Shown here one piece after another: positions 39,910-51,560 of a stretch of DNA of 64,000 nt (its first letter is position 1; every line of letters starts with the position of its first letter). Origin of the DNA: Calliopsis andreniformis. Lineage: Eukaryota > Arthropoda > Insecta > Hymenoptera > Andrenidae. The translations under genes and the position numbers were made by a program. The notes under the pieces are model-generated. The model was not told where the DNA came from. It saw only the letters and a program-made list of their open reading frames with translations, and searched no databases. The DNA lies in NCBI RefSeq assembly GCF_051401765.1, contig NW_027480593.1, positions 372,001-436,000 on the forward strand. Reading direction: 5' to 3'.

Positions 39910-42063
39910 GATTGAGGATTGAGGATTGAGGATTGAGGATGCAGGATTGAGGATTGAGGATTGAAGATTGAGGATTGAGGATTGATGATTAAAGATTGAG
40001 TGTTGAGGATTGAAGCCTAAGCATTGATGATTGAGGATTGAGGATTGAGGATTGAGGATTGAGTATTGAAGGTTGAGGATTGAAGATTGAGGATTGAGGA
40101 TTGAGGATTGAGGATTGAGGATTGTGGATTGAAGATTGAGTATTGAGGATTGAAGATTGAGGATTGAGAATTGAGGATTGAGAATTGACGATGAGGGCTG
40201 AGTGTTGAGGATTGAGGTTTGAGGACTGAGGACTGAGGATTGAGGATTGAGAATTGAGGATTGAGGATTGAGGATTGAGGATTGAGGATTGAAGATTGAG
40301 GATTGGGTGTTGAGGATTGAACATTGAGGATTGAGGATTGAGTATCGAGGATTGAGGATTGAGGATTGAAGATTGAATATTGATGATTGTAGATTGAGGA
40401 TTGAGGATTGAAGATTGAGGATTGAGAACTGAGGATTGAGGATTGAGTATTGAGGATTGAGGATTGAGGATTGAAGATTGAGTATTGAGGTAGAAGATTG
40501 AGGATTGAGGACTGAGGATTGAGGATTGAGTATTGAGGATTGAGGATTGAGGATTGAAGATTCAGTATTGAGGATTGAAGATTGAGGATTGTGGATTGAA
40601 GATTGAGTATTGAGGATTGAAGATTGAGGATTGAGGATTGAGGATTGAGAATTGCCGATGAGGGCTGCGGGTTGAGGGTTGAGGTTTGAGGACTGAGGAC
40701 TGAGAATTGAGGATTGAGAATTGAGGATTGAGGATTGAGGATTGAGGATTGAAGATTGAGGATTGGGTATTGAGGATTGAACATTGAGGATTGAGGATTG
40801 AGTATCGAGGATTGAGGATTGAGGATTGAAGATTGAATATTGATGATTGTAGATTGAGGATTGAGGATTGAAGATTGAAGATTGAGGACTGAGGATTCAG
40901 GATTGAGTATTGAGGATTGAGGATTGAGGATTGAAGATTGACTATTGAGGATTGATGATTGAGGATTGTGGATTGAAGATTGAGTATTGAGGATTGAAGA
41001 TTGAGGATTGAGAATTGAGGATTGAGAATTGACGATGAGGGCTGAGGGTTGAGGATTGAGATTTGAGGACTGAGGACTGAGGATTGAGGATTGAGAATTG
41101 AGGATTGAGGATTGAGGATTGAGGATTGAAGATTGAGGATTGGGTATTGAGGGTTGCACATTGAGGATTGAGGATTGAGTATCGAGGATTGAGGATTGAG
41201 GATTGAAGATTGAATATTGATGATTGTAGATTGAGGATTGAGGATTGAGGGTTGTGGATTGAGGACGCGGACTGAGGGTTGAGTATTAATGTTTGAGGTC
41301 TGAGGAAAGAGGATTGAGGATTGAGAATTGAGGATTGAGGATTGAGGATTGAAGATTGAGGATTGGGTATTGAGGATTGAAGAATGAGGACTGAGGATTT
41401 AGGATTGAGGATTGAGTATTGACGACTGAGTATTGAGGATTGAAGATTGAGGATTGAGGATTGAGGATTGAGGATTGAGGATTGAGGATTGAGGATTGGG
41501 GATTGTGTATTGAAGATTGAGGATTGAGGATTGATGAGTAAAGATTGAATATTGATGATTGAAGATTGAGGATTGGGGATTGAGGGTTGTGGATTGAGGA
41601 CGAGGACTGAGGGTTGAGTATTGATGTTTGAGGTTTGAGGATTGAGGATTGAGGATTGAGAATTGAGGATTGAAGATTGAGTATTGAGGATTGAAGGTTG
41701 AGTATTGAGGGTTGAGGATTGAAGATTGAGGACTTAGTGTTGAGGGTTGAGTGATGGGAATTGATGTTTGTGGATTGAGATTTGAAGATTTCAGATTGAG
41801 TATTGGGTATTGAAAACTGTGAATTGATGATATTCTACTGAGGATTGAGAATTGACAACTGATTGTTGAGGACTGATGTATGAAGATTGAGGATTCAGGA
41901 TTGAGGATTCAGGATTGAGGACGAGGACTGAGGGTTGAGTATTGATGTTTGAGGTCTGAGGATTGAGGATTGAGGATTGAGAATTGGGGATTGAGGATTG
42001 AGGATTGAAGATTGAGGATTGGGTATTGAGGATTGAAGAATGAGGATTGAGGATTGAGGATTG
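39654..42063. repeat. 2.4-kb partial copy of the 4,064-bp unit
   Basis: From the GAATATTGATGATTGAAG string at about 39,654 to about 42,063 the heptamer order follows the interior of the 4,064-bp unit (about 23,800-26,215), including GTATCGAGG markers at 40,342, 40,801 and 41,179 and a B anchor at 41,821 (counterpart of 25,970). It carries whole-heptamer deletions and several substitutions relative to the main array, so it is an older or independently edited copy. The first 250 bases overlap the end of the preceding block, because that block ends inside this string. Confidence 0.88.
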
Positions 42064-42653
42064 AGTATTGAGGATTGAAGATTGAGTATTGAGGATTGAA
42101 GATTGAGGATTGAGGATTGAGGATTGAGGATTGAGGATGAGGGCTGAGGGTTGAGGATTGAGGTTTAAGGACTGAGGACTGAGGATTGAGGATTGAGGAT
42201 TGAGTATTGAGGACTGAGGATTGAAGATTGAGGATTGAGGATTGAGGATTAAAGATTGAGTATTGAGGATTGAAGATTGAGAATTGAGGATTGAGGATTG
42301 AACATTGAGGACTGAGTGTTGAGGGTTGAGTGGTGAGAATTGATGTTTGTGGATAGAGATTTGAAGATTGCAGAATGAGTATTGTGTATTGAAAACTGTG
42401 AATTGAGGATATTCCATTGAGGATTGAGGATTGTAACCAGATTGTTGAGGACTGTGGGCTGAAGATTGAGGATTCAGGGTTGAGGATTCAGAATTGAGGT
42501 TTGAGGACTGAGGATTGAGGATTGAGGATTGAAGATTGAGTATTGAGGATTGAAGATTGAGGATTGAGGATTGAGGATTGAGGATTGAGGATGAGGGCTG
42601 AGGGTTGAGGATTGAGGTTTAAGGACTGAGAACTGAGGATTGAGGATTGAGAA
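42064..42653. repeat. Heptamer tract with a B anchor at 42400
   Basis: It resembles 36,566-36,900 and 57,960-58,260: a B anchor in the TATTCCATTG form preceded by CAGAATGAG and followed by TTGTAACC. The change to TATTCCA creates CAT on the + strand and hence a chance ATG at the head of the - strand frame. No gene is present. Confidence 0.85.
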
Positions 42654-44013
42654 TTGAGGATTGAGGATTGAGGATTGAAGATTGAGGATTGGGTATTGAG
42701 GATTGAGGATTGGGGATTGAGGATCTAGTATTGGAGATTGATTATTTAGGATTGAAGATAGAGGGTTGAGGATTGAGGATTGAGGATTGAGAACTGAGAA
42801 TTGAGGATGAGGACTGAGGTTTGAGGATTGAGGATTGAGGATTGAGGATTGAGTGTTGAAGATTCAGTATCGAGGATTGAAGATATAGAATTGAGGATTG
42901 AGGATTTAACATTGAGGTCTGAGTGTTGAGGGTTGAGTGATGAGAATTGACGTTTGTGGATAGAGATATGCAGATTCGAAGATTGCAGATTGAGTGTTGA
43001 GTATTGAAGACTGTGAATTGAGGATATTCTGTTGAGGATTGATGATAGGCAACTGATTGTTGAGGACTGAGGGCTGAAGATTTAGGATTCAGGATTGAGG
43101 ATTCAGAATTGAGGTTTGAGGACTGAGGATTGAGGATTGAAGATTGAGTATTGAGGTTTGAGGACTGAGGACTGAGGATTGAGGATTGAGAATTGAGGAT
43201 TGAGGATCGAGGATTGAGGATTGAGGATTGAAGATTGAGGATTGGGTATTGAGGATTGAACATTGAGGATTGAGGATTGAGTATCGAGGATTGAGGATTG
43301 AGGGTTGAAGATTGAATATTGATGATTGTAGATTGAGGATTGAGGATTGAAGATTGAGGATTGAGGACTGAGGATTGAGGATTGAGTATTGAGGATTGAG
43401 GATTGAGGATTGAAGATTGAGTATTGAGGTAGAAGATTGAGGATTGAGGACTGAGGATTGAGGATTGAGTATTGAGTATTGAGGATTGAAGATTCAGTAT
43501 TGAGGATTGAAGATTGAGGATTGTGGATTGAAGATTGAGTATTGAGGATTGAAGATTGAGGATTGAGGATTGAGGATTGAGAATTGACGATGAGGGCTGC
43601 GGGTTGAGGGTTGAGGTTTGAGGACTGAGGACTGAGAATTGAGGATTGAGAATTGAGGATTGAGGATTGAGGATTGAGGATTGAAGATTGAGGATTGGGT
43701 ATTGAGGATTGAACATTGAGTATTGAGGATTGAGGATCGAGGATTGTGGGTTGAGGATTGAAGATTGAATATTGATGATTGAAGATTGAGGATTGAGGAC
43801 TGAGGGTTGTGGATTGAGGACGAGGACTGAGGGTTGATTATTGATGTTTGAGGTCAGAAGATTGAGGATTGAGGATTGAGAATCGAGGATTGAGGATTGC
43901 GGATTGAAGATTGAGGATTGGGTATTGAGGATTGAAGAATGAGGACTGAGGATTTAGGATTGAGGATCGAGGATTGAAGATTGAGTATTGAGGATTGAAT
44001 ATTGAGGATTGAG
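42654..44013. repeat. 1.36-kb block, copy 2 (offset 4,104)
   Basis: This is the partner of 38,550-39,909. After 44,013 the sequence turns to GGACTGAGGGCTG, where copy 1 continues with plain heptamers. From about 43,185 on it also matches 54,755 onward at an offset of 11,570 bp, which extends well past this block. Confidence 0.92.
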
Positions 44014-44516
44014 GACTGAGGGCTGAAGATTGAGGATTCAGGGTTGAGGATTTAGAATTGAGGTTTGAGGACTGAGGATTGAGGATTGAGGATTGAAGAT
44101 TGAGTATTGAGGATTGAAGATTGATTATTGATGTTTGAGGTCAGAAGATTGAGGATTGAGGATTGAGAATTGAGGATTGAGGATTGAGGATTGAAGATTG
44201 AGGATTGGGTATTGAGGATTGAAGAATGAGGACTGAGGATTTAGGATTGAGGATCGAGGATTGAAGATTGAGTATTGAGGATTGAATATTGAGGATTGAG
44301 GATTGAGGATTGAGGATTGAGGATTGAGGATTCAGGATTGAGGATTGAGGATTGAAGATTGAGGATTGAGGATTGAGGATTAAAGATTGAGTGTAGAGGA
44401 TTGAAGACTGAGCATTGATGATTGGGGATTGAGGATTGAGGATTGAGGATTGAGGATTGAGTAGTGAAGGTTGAGGATTGAAGATTGAGGATTGAGGATT
44501 GAGGATTGAGGATTGT
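44014..44516. repeat. Heptamer tract shared with 55.6-56.1 kb
   Basis: It matches 55,584-56,086 at an offset of 11,570 bp and partly 52,600-52,920. Marker strings are GATTATTGATGTTTGAGG near 44,122 and TTTAGGATTGAGGATCG near 44,241. No gene is present. Confidence 0.86.
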
Positions 44517-45399
44517 GGGCTGAGGATGAGGGCTGAGGGTTGAGTATTGAGGTTTGAGAACTGAGGACTGAGGATTGAGGATTGAGAATTGAGAATTGAG
44601 GATAGAGTGTTGCAGATTGAGGATTGGGTATTGAGGATTGACGATTGAGGATTGAAGATTGAGGATTGTGAATTGAAGATTGAGTATTGAGGATTGAAGA
44701 TTGAGGATTGAGGATTGAGGATTGAGAGTTGACGATGAGGGCTGAGGGTTGAGGATTGAGGTTTGAGGACTGAGGACTGAGGATTGAGGATTGAGTGTTG
44801 AGAATTGATGTTTGAGGATTGAGATTTGATTATTGAATATTGTGGATTGAGTACTGAAACATGAGAATTCAGGATATTCTATTGAGTATTGAGAATTGAG
44901 TATTGATGGTTGAGTATTGAGGATTGACGGTTGAGGGTTGTGCGTTGAGTATTGAGGACTGAGGATTGAGGATTGAGGATTGAGGATTGAGGATTGAGGA
45001 TTGAAGATTGAGTATTGAGGATTGAAGATTGAGGATTGAAGATTGAGGATTGAGGATTGAGGATTGAGGATTGAAGATTGAGGATTGGGGATTGAGGATT
45101 GACGGTTGAGGATTGAGTATTGCGGACTGAGAATTGAGGATTGAGGATTGAAGATTGTGTATTGAGGATTGAAGATTGAGGATAGAGGATTGAGGATTGA
45201 AGATTGAGGACTGAGTGTTGAGGGTTGAGTGATGAGAATTGAGGTTTGAGGATTGAGATTTGATTATTGAATATTGTGGATTGAGTATTGGACGATGAGA
45301 ATTCAGGATATTCTATTGAGTATTGAGTATTGAGAATTGAGAATTGATGGTTGAGTATTGAGAATTGATGGTTGAGGGTTGTGTGTTGAATATTGAGGA
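44517..45399. repeat. 883-bp E-pair block, copy 2
   Basis: E anchors at 44,865 and 45,299 repeat the 434-bp pair of 37,812/38,246 at an offset of 7,053 bp. This block opens the second E-rich domain. No gene is present. Confidence 0.9.
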
Positions 45400-45708
45400 T
45401 TGAGGATTGAGGATTGAGGATTGAGGATCGAGCATTGAGGATTGTAGATTGAGTATTGAAGATGGAGTATTCATGACTGAGGATTGAGGTTTGAGGATTG
45501 AGGATTGAGGATTGAAGATTGAGGACTGAGTATTGAGGATTGAGGATGGAGGATGAGGACTGAGGGTTGAGAATTGCGGTTTGAGGAAAGAGGATTGAGG
45601 ATTGAGGATTGAGGATTGATGATTGAGGATTGCGGATTGAGGATTGAGGATTGAGGATTGATGATAGAGTATTGGGGATTGAGGATTGACGATTGAGGAT
45701 TGAGGATT
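45400..45708. repeat. Heptamer tract matching 17.87-18.15 kb
   Basis: It carries the ATGGAGTATTCATGACTG marker (near 45,463) and is ordered like 17,870-18,150. As there, it leads directly into a five-anchor block, so the junction itself has been copied. No gene is present. Confidence 0.85.
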
Positions 45709-47105
45709 GTGTATTGAGGATTGAAGATTGAGGACTGAGTGTTGAGGGCTGAGAGATGAGAATAGGTGTTTGTGGATGGAGACTTGAAGATTGAAGAGTG
45801 AGGATTGAGTATTGAAAACTGAGAATTCAGGATATTCTATTGAGTATTGAGAATTGAGGATTGATGGTTGAGTATTGAGGATGGATGTTTGATGGTTGTG
45901 TGTTGAATATTGAGGATTGAGGATTTTAGGATTGAGGATTGAGTATTGAAGATTGAGGACTGAGGATTGAGTATTGAGGATTGAGGATTGAAGATTGAGG
46001 GCTGAGTGTTGAGGGTTGAGTGATGAGAATTGATGTTTGTGGATTGAGATTTGAAGATTGAAGGTTGGGGATTGAGTATTGAAAACTGTGAATTGAGGAT
46101 ATTCTATTGAGGATTGAGGATTGACAATTGATTTTTGCGGACTGAGGGATGAAGATTGAGGATTCAGGATTGAGGATTCGGCAATGAGGTTTGAAGACTG
46201 AGGATTGAGGGTTGAGGATTGAGGATTGAGGGTTGACGCTTGAGGATAGAGGATTGATGATGGAAGATTGAAGAGAAAGGACTGAGTGTTGAGGATTGAG
46301 TGTTGAGAATTGATGTTTGAGGATTGAGATTTGATTATTGAATATTGTGGATTGAGTATTGAAACATGAGAATTCAGGATATTCTATTGAGTATTGAGAA
46401 TTGAGTATTGATGGTTGAGTATTGAGGATTGACGGTTGAGGGTTGTGTGATGAGTATTGAGGACTGAGGATTGAGGATTGAGGATTGAGGATTGAGGATT
46501 GAGGATTGAAGATTGAGTATTGAGGATTCAAGATTGAGGATTGAGGATTGAGGGTTGAGGATTGAGGATTGAAGATTGAGGATTGGGGATTGAGGATTGA
46601 CGATTGAGGATTGAGTATTGAGGACTGAGAATTGAGGATTGAGGATTGAAGATTCTGTATTGAGGATTGAAGATTGAGGATTGAGGATTGAGGATTGAAG
46701 ATTGAGGACTGAGTGTTGAGGGTTGAGTGATGAGAATTGATGTTTGTGGATTGAGATTTGAAGATTGAAGAATGGTGATTGAGAATCGAAAACTGTGAAT
46801 TGAGGATATTCTATTGAGGATTGAGGATTGACAATTGATTGTTGCGGACTGAGGGCTGAAGATTGAGGATTCAGGGTTGAGGATTCGGGATTGAGGTTTG
46901 AGGACTGAGAATTGAGGTTTGAGGATTGAGGATGGAGGATTGACTCTTGAGGATTGAGGATTGAGGATGGAGGATTGAAGGTTGAGGACCGAGTGTTGAG
47001 GGCTGAGTCATGAGAATAGGTGTTCGTGGATGGAGACTTGAAGAATGAAGAGTGAGGATTGAGTATTGAAAACTGAGAATTCAGGATATTCTATTGAGTA
47101 TTGAG
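45709..47105. repeat. Five-anchor block, copy 3 (E-B-E-B-E)
   Basis: Anchors start at E 45,823, B 46,090, E 46,370, B 46,797 and E 47,077. Spacings of 267, 280, 427 and 280 bp are identical to those of the blocks at 2,984 and 18,267. The offset to copy 2 is 27,556 bp at every anchor. It contains no gene. Confidence 0.92.
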
Positions 47106-48119
47106 AATTGAGGATTGATGCTTGAGTATTGAGGATTCATGTTTGAGGGTTGTGTGTTGAATATTGAGGATTAAGGATTTTAGGACTGAGGACTGAGTAT
47201 TGAAGATTGAGTATTGAGGATTGATGATTGTGGATTGCGGATTGAGGATTGAGGATTGAGGATTGATGATAGAGTATCGGGGATTGAGGATTGACGATTG
47301 AAGATTGAGGATTGAGGATTGAGGATTGAGGATTGGGGATTGAGTATCGAAGATTGTGTATTGATGACTGAGGATTGAGGATTGAGGATTTTGGATTGAG
47401 GGTTGAGGATTGAGGTTTGAGGAACGAGGATTGAGGATTGAGGATTGAGGATTGAGGATTGAGGATTGGGAATTGAGTATCGAAGATTGAGTATTGATGA
47501 CTGAGGATTGAGGATTGAGGATTGTGGGTTGAGGATTGAGGATTGAAGATTGAGTATTGAGGATTGAAGATTGAGGATTGAGGATTGAGGATTGAAGATT
47601 GAGGACTGAGTGTTGAGGGATGAGTGATGAGAATAGGTGTTTGTGGATGGAGACTTGAAGATTGAAGATTGAGGATTGAGTTTTGAAAACTGAGAATTCA
47701 GGATATTCTATTGAGTATAGAGAATTGAGGATTGATGATTGAGTATTGAGGACTGAGGGTTGAGTGTTGTGTGTTGAATATTGAGGATTCAGGATTTCAG
47801 GATTGAGGATTGGGGATTGAAGGTTGAGTATTGAGGATAGAAGATTGAGGATTGCGGATTGAGGATTGAGGATTGAGGATTGAGGATTGGTGATTGAAGA
47901 TTGAGTGTTGAGGATTGAAGAATGAGGATTGAGGATGGAGGACGAGGACTGAGGGTTGAGGGTTGAGTGATGAGAATAGATGTTTGTGGATGGAGACCTG
48001 AAGATAGAACATTGAGGACTGAGTATTGAAGATTGAGTATTGAGGATTGAAGATTGAGGATTGCGGATTGAGGATTGAGGATTGAGGATTGTGGATTGAA
48101 GATTGAAGATTGAGTATTG
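46970..48119. repeat. 1.15-kb block, copy 1 (offset about 2,141)
   Basis: E anchors at 47,077 and 47,694 correspond to 49,218 and 49,828 in the second copy (49,111-50,253). The offset drops from 2,141 to 2,134 because one heptamer is lost. Much of the block is also related to the 8.0-9.3 kb block. The 345-residue - strand frame through it is a repeat shadow. Confidence 0.88.
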
Positions 48120-49110
48120 AGGATTCAAGATTGAGGATTGAGGATTGAGGATTGAGGATTGAGGGTTGAGGATTGACGATAGAGGATTGGGGATTGAGGA
48201 TTGACGATTGAGGGTTGAGGATTAAGGGTTGAAGGTTGAGGACTGAGTGTTGAGGGTTGAGTGATGAGAATTGATGTTTGTGGATTGAGATTTGAAGATT
48301 GAAGCTTGGGGATTGAGTACAGAAAACTGTGAATTGAACATATTCTATTGAGGATAGGGGATTGACAATCGATTGTTGCGGTCTGAGGGATGAAGATTGA
48401 GGATTCATGATTGAGGAATCGGAATTGAGGTTTGAGGACTGAGGATTGAGGGTTGAGGATTGACGATTGAGGACTGACGCTTGAGGATAGAGGATTGATG
48501 ATGGAAGATTGAAGAGTGACGTCTGAATGTTGAGGATTGAGTGTTGAGAATTGATGTTTGAGGATTGAGATTTGATTATTGAATATTGTGGATTGAGTAC
48601 TGAAACACGAGAATTCAGGATATTCTATTGAGTATTGAGAATTGAGTATTGATGGTTGAGTATTGAGGATTGACGGTTGAGGGTTGTGCGTTGAGTATTG
48701 AGGACTGAGGATTGAGGATTGAGGATTGCGGATTGAGGATTGAGGATTGAGGATTGAGGATTGGTGATTGAAGATTGAGTGTTGAGGATTGAAGAATGAG
48801 GATTGAGGATGGAGGACGAGGACTGAGGGTTGAGGGTTGAGTGATGAGAATAGATGTTTGTGGTTGGAGACCTGAAGATAGAACATTGAGGACTGAGTAT
48901 TGAAGATTGAGTATTGAGGATTGAAGATTGAGGATTGCGGATTGAGGATTGAGGATTGAGGATTGAAGATTGAGTGTTGATGATTGAAGATTGAGGATTG
49001 AGGATTCAGGGTTGAGGATTGAGGACGAGGACTGACGGTTGAGGATTGAGGTTTGAGGTTTGAGGATTGAAGGTTGAGTATTGAGGATTGAAGATTAAGG
49101 ATTGAGGTTT
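48120..49110. repeat. Heptamer tract with a B-280-E pair
   Basis: A degenerate B (GAATTGAACATATTC) at 48,331 stands exactly 280 bp before the E at 48,611. The region is ordered like 9,000-9,520 and 16,560-17,020, whose B anchors share the ACAT change. From about 48,720 to 48,960 it copies 47,850-48,090. No gene is present. Confidence 0.85.
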
Positions 49111-50253
49111 GAGGATTGAAGGTTGAGGACCGAGTGTTCAGGGCTGAGTCATGAGAATAGGTGTTCGTGGATGGAGACTTGAAGATTGAAGAGTGAGGAT
49201 TGAGTATTGAAAACTGAGAATTCAGAATATTCTATTGAGTATTGAGAATTGAGGATTGATGCTTGAGTATTGAGGATTCATGTTTGAGGGTTGTGTGTTG
49301 AATATTGAGGATTGAGGATTTTAGGACTGAGGACTGAGTATTGAAGATTGAGTATTGAGGATTGATGATTGAGGATTGCGGATTGAGGATTGAGGATTGA
49401 GGATTGATGATAGAGTATTGGGGATTGAGGATTGACGATTGAAGATTGAGGATTGAGGATTGAGGATTGAGGATTGGGGATTGAGTATCGAAGATTGTGT
49501 ATTGATGACTGAGGATTGAGGATTGAGGATTGTGGATTGAGGGTTGAGGATTCAGGTTTGAGGAACGAGGATTGAGGATTGAGGATTGAGGATTGAGGAT
49601 TGAGGATTGGGAATTGAGTATCGAAGATTGAGTATTGATGACTGAGGATTGAGGATTGAGGATTGTGGGTTGAGGATTGAGGATTGAAGATTAAGTATTG
49701 AGGATTGAGGATTGAGGATTGAGGATTGAAGATTGAGGACTGAGTGTTGAGGGATGAGTGATGAGAATAGGTGTTTGTGGATGGAGACTTGAAGATTGAA
49801 GATTGAGGATTGAGTTTTGAAAACTGAGAATTCAGGATATTCTATTGAGTATAGAGAATTGAGGATTGATGATTGAGTATTGAGGACTGAGGGTTGAGTG
49901 TTGTGTGTTGAATATTGAGGATTCAGGATTTCAGGATTGAGGATTGGGGATTGAAGGTTGAGTATTGAGGATAGAAGATTGAGGATTGCGGATTGAGGAT
50001 TGAGGATTGAGGATTGAGGATTGGTGATTGAAGATTGAGTGTTGAGGATTGAAGAATGAGGATTGAGGATGGAGGACGAGGACTGAGGGTTGAGGGTTGA
50101 GTGATGAGAATAGATGTTTGTGGATGGAGACCTGAAGATAGAACATTGAGGACTGAGTATTGAAGATTGAGTATTGAGGATTGAAGATTGAGGATTGCGG
50201 ATTGAGGATTGAGGATTGAGGATTGTGGATTGAAGATTGAAGATTGAGTATTT
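49111..50253. repeat. 1.15-kb block, copy 2
   Basis: E anchors lie at 49,218 and 49,828. The first reads GAATTCAGAATATTC, one base different from consensus, with the dyad arms intact. A short deletion of whole heptamers near 49,690 distinguishes it from copy 1. No gene is present. Confidence 0.88.
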
Positions 50254-51560
50254 AGGATTGAAGATAGAGGATTGAGGATTGAGGAATGAGGATTGTGGAT
50301 TGAGGATTGAGGATTGGGTATCGAGGATTGAGTATTGGTGACTGAGGATTGAGGATTGAGGATTGAGAACTGACAATTGAGGATTGAAGATTGAGTATTG
50401 AGGATTGAAGATTGAGGATTGAGGATTGAGGATTGAAGATTGAGGACTGAGTATTGAGGGTTGAGTGATGAGAATAGATGTTTGTGGATGGAGACTTGAA
50501 CATTGAAGAATGAGGATTGGGTATTGAAAACTGAGAATTCAGGATATTCTATTGATTATTGAGAATTGAGGATTGATGATTGAGTATTGAGGATTGATGG
50601 TTGAGGTTTGTGTATTGAATATTGAGGATTGAGGATTGAGGATTGAAAATTGAGTATTGATGATTGAAGGTTGAGGACTGAGGATTGAGGTTTGAGGATT
50701 GAGGACGAGGACTGACGGTTGAGGATTGTGGTTTGAATATTGAGGATTGAGGACTGAGGACTGAGGATTGAGGATTGAGTATTGAAGATTGAGGACTGAG
50801 TGTTGAGGGTTGAGTGATGAGAATAGATGTTTGTGGATGGAGACTTGAATATTGAAGATTGAGGATTGGGTATTGAAAACTGAGAATTCAGGATATTCTA
50901 TTGAGTATTGAGAATTCAGGATTGATGGTTGAGTATTGAGGATTGGTGGTTGAGGGTTGTGTTTTGAATATTGAGGATTGAGGATTGAGGATTGAGGACT
51001 GAGGTTTGAGGATTGAAGATTGAGTGTTGATGATTGAAGATTGAGGATTGAGGATTGAGTGTTGAGGATTGACGACAAGGACTGACGGTTGAGGATTGAG
51101 GTTTGAGGTTTGAGGATTGAAGGTTGAGTATTCAGGATTGAAGATTAAGGATTGAGGTTTGAGGATTGAAGATTGAGGACCGAGTGTTGAGGGCTGAGTG
51201 ATGAGAATAGGTGTTTATGGATGGAGACTTGAAGATTGAAGAGTGAGTATTGAGTATTGAAAACTGAGAATTCAGGATATTCTATTGAGTATTGAGAATT
51301 GAGGATTGATGCTTGAGTATTTAGGATTGATGTTTGAGTGTTGTGTGTTGAATATTGAGGATTGAGTATTTTAGGACTGAGGACTGAGTATTGAAGATTG
51401 AGGACTGAGGACTCAGGATTGAGTATTGAGGACTGAGGGTTGAAGGTTGAGGACTGAGTGTTGAGGGTTGAGTCATGAGAAGTGATGTTTGTGGTTGGAG
51501 ACTTGATGATTCAAGATTGAGGATTGAGTATTGAAAAGAGAAGATTCAGAATATTCTATC
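50254..51560. repeat. Right end of the second E-rich domain
   Basis: E anchors start at 50,535, 50,884 and 51,268. A second EcoRI site at 50,912 comes from a one-base change in the next heptamer (GAGAATTCAGGATTG) and lacks the rest of the E core. At 51,550 an E-like string (GATTCAGAATATTC) has lost GAATTC. Parts match 7,146-7,880. No gene is present. Confidence 0.86.

Larger units (their letters stand above)
37812..51282. repeat. E anchor series, second domain (14 copies)
   Basis: E anchors begin at 37812, 38246, 44865, 45299, 45823, 46370, 47077, 47694, 48611, 49218 (one base changed), 49828, 50535, 50884 and 51268. Between 38,261 and 44,864 there is none. Contexts before the anchor fall into three forms: AAACTGA, AAACATGA and GGACCATGG or GGACGATGA. 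Each form recurs in fixed positions of the larger blocks. Confidence 0.93.
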
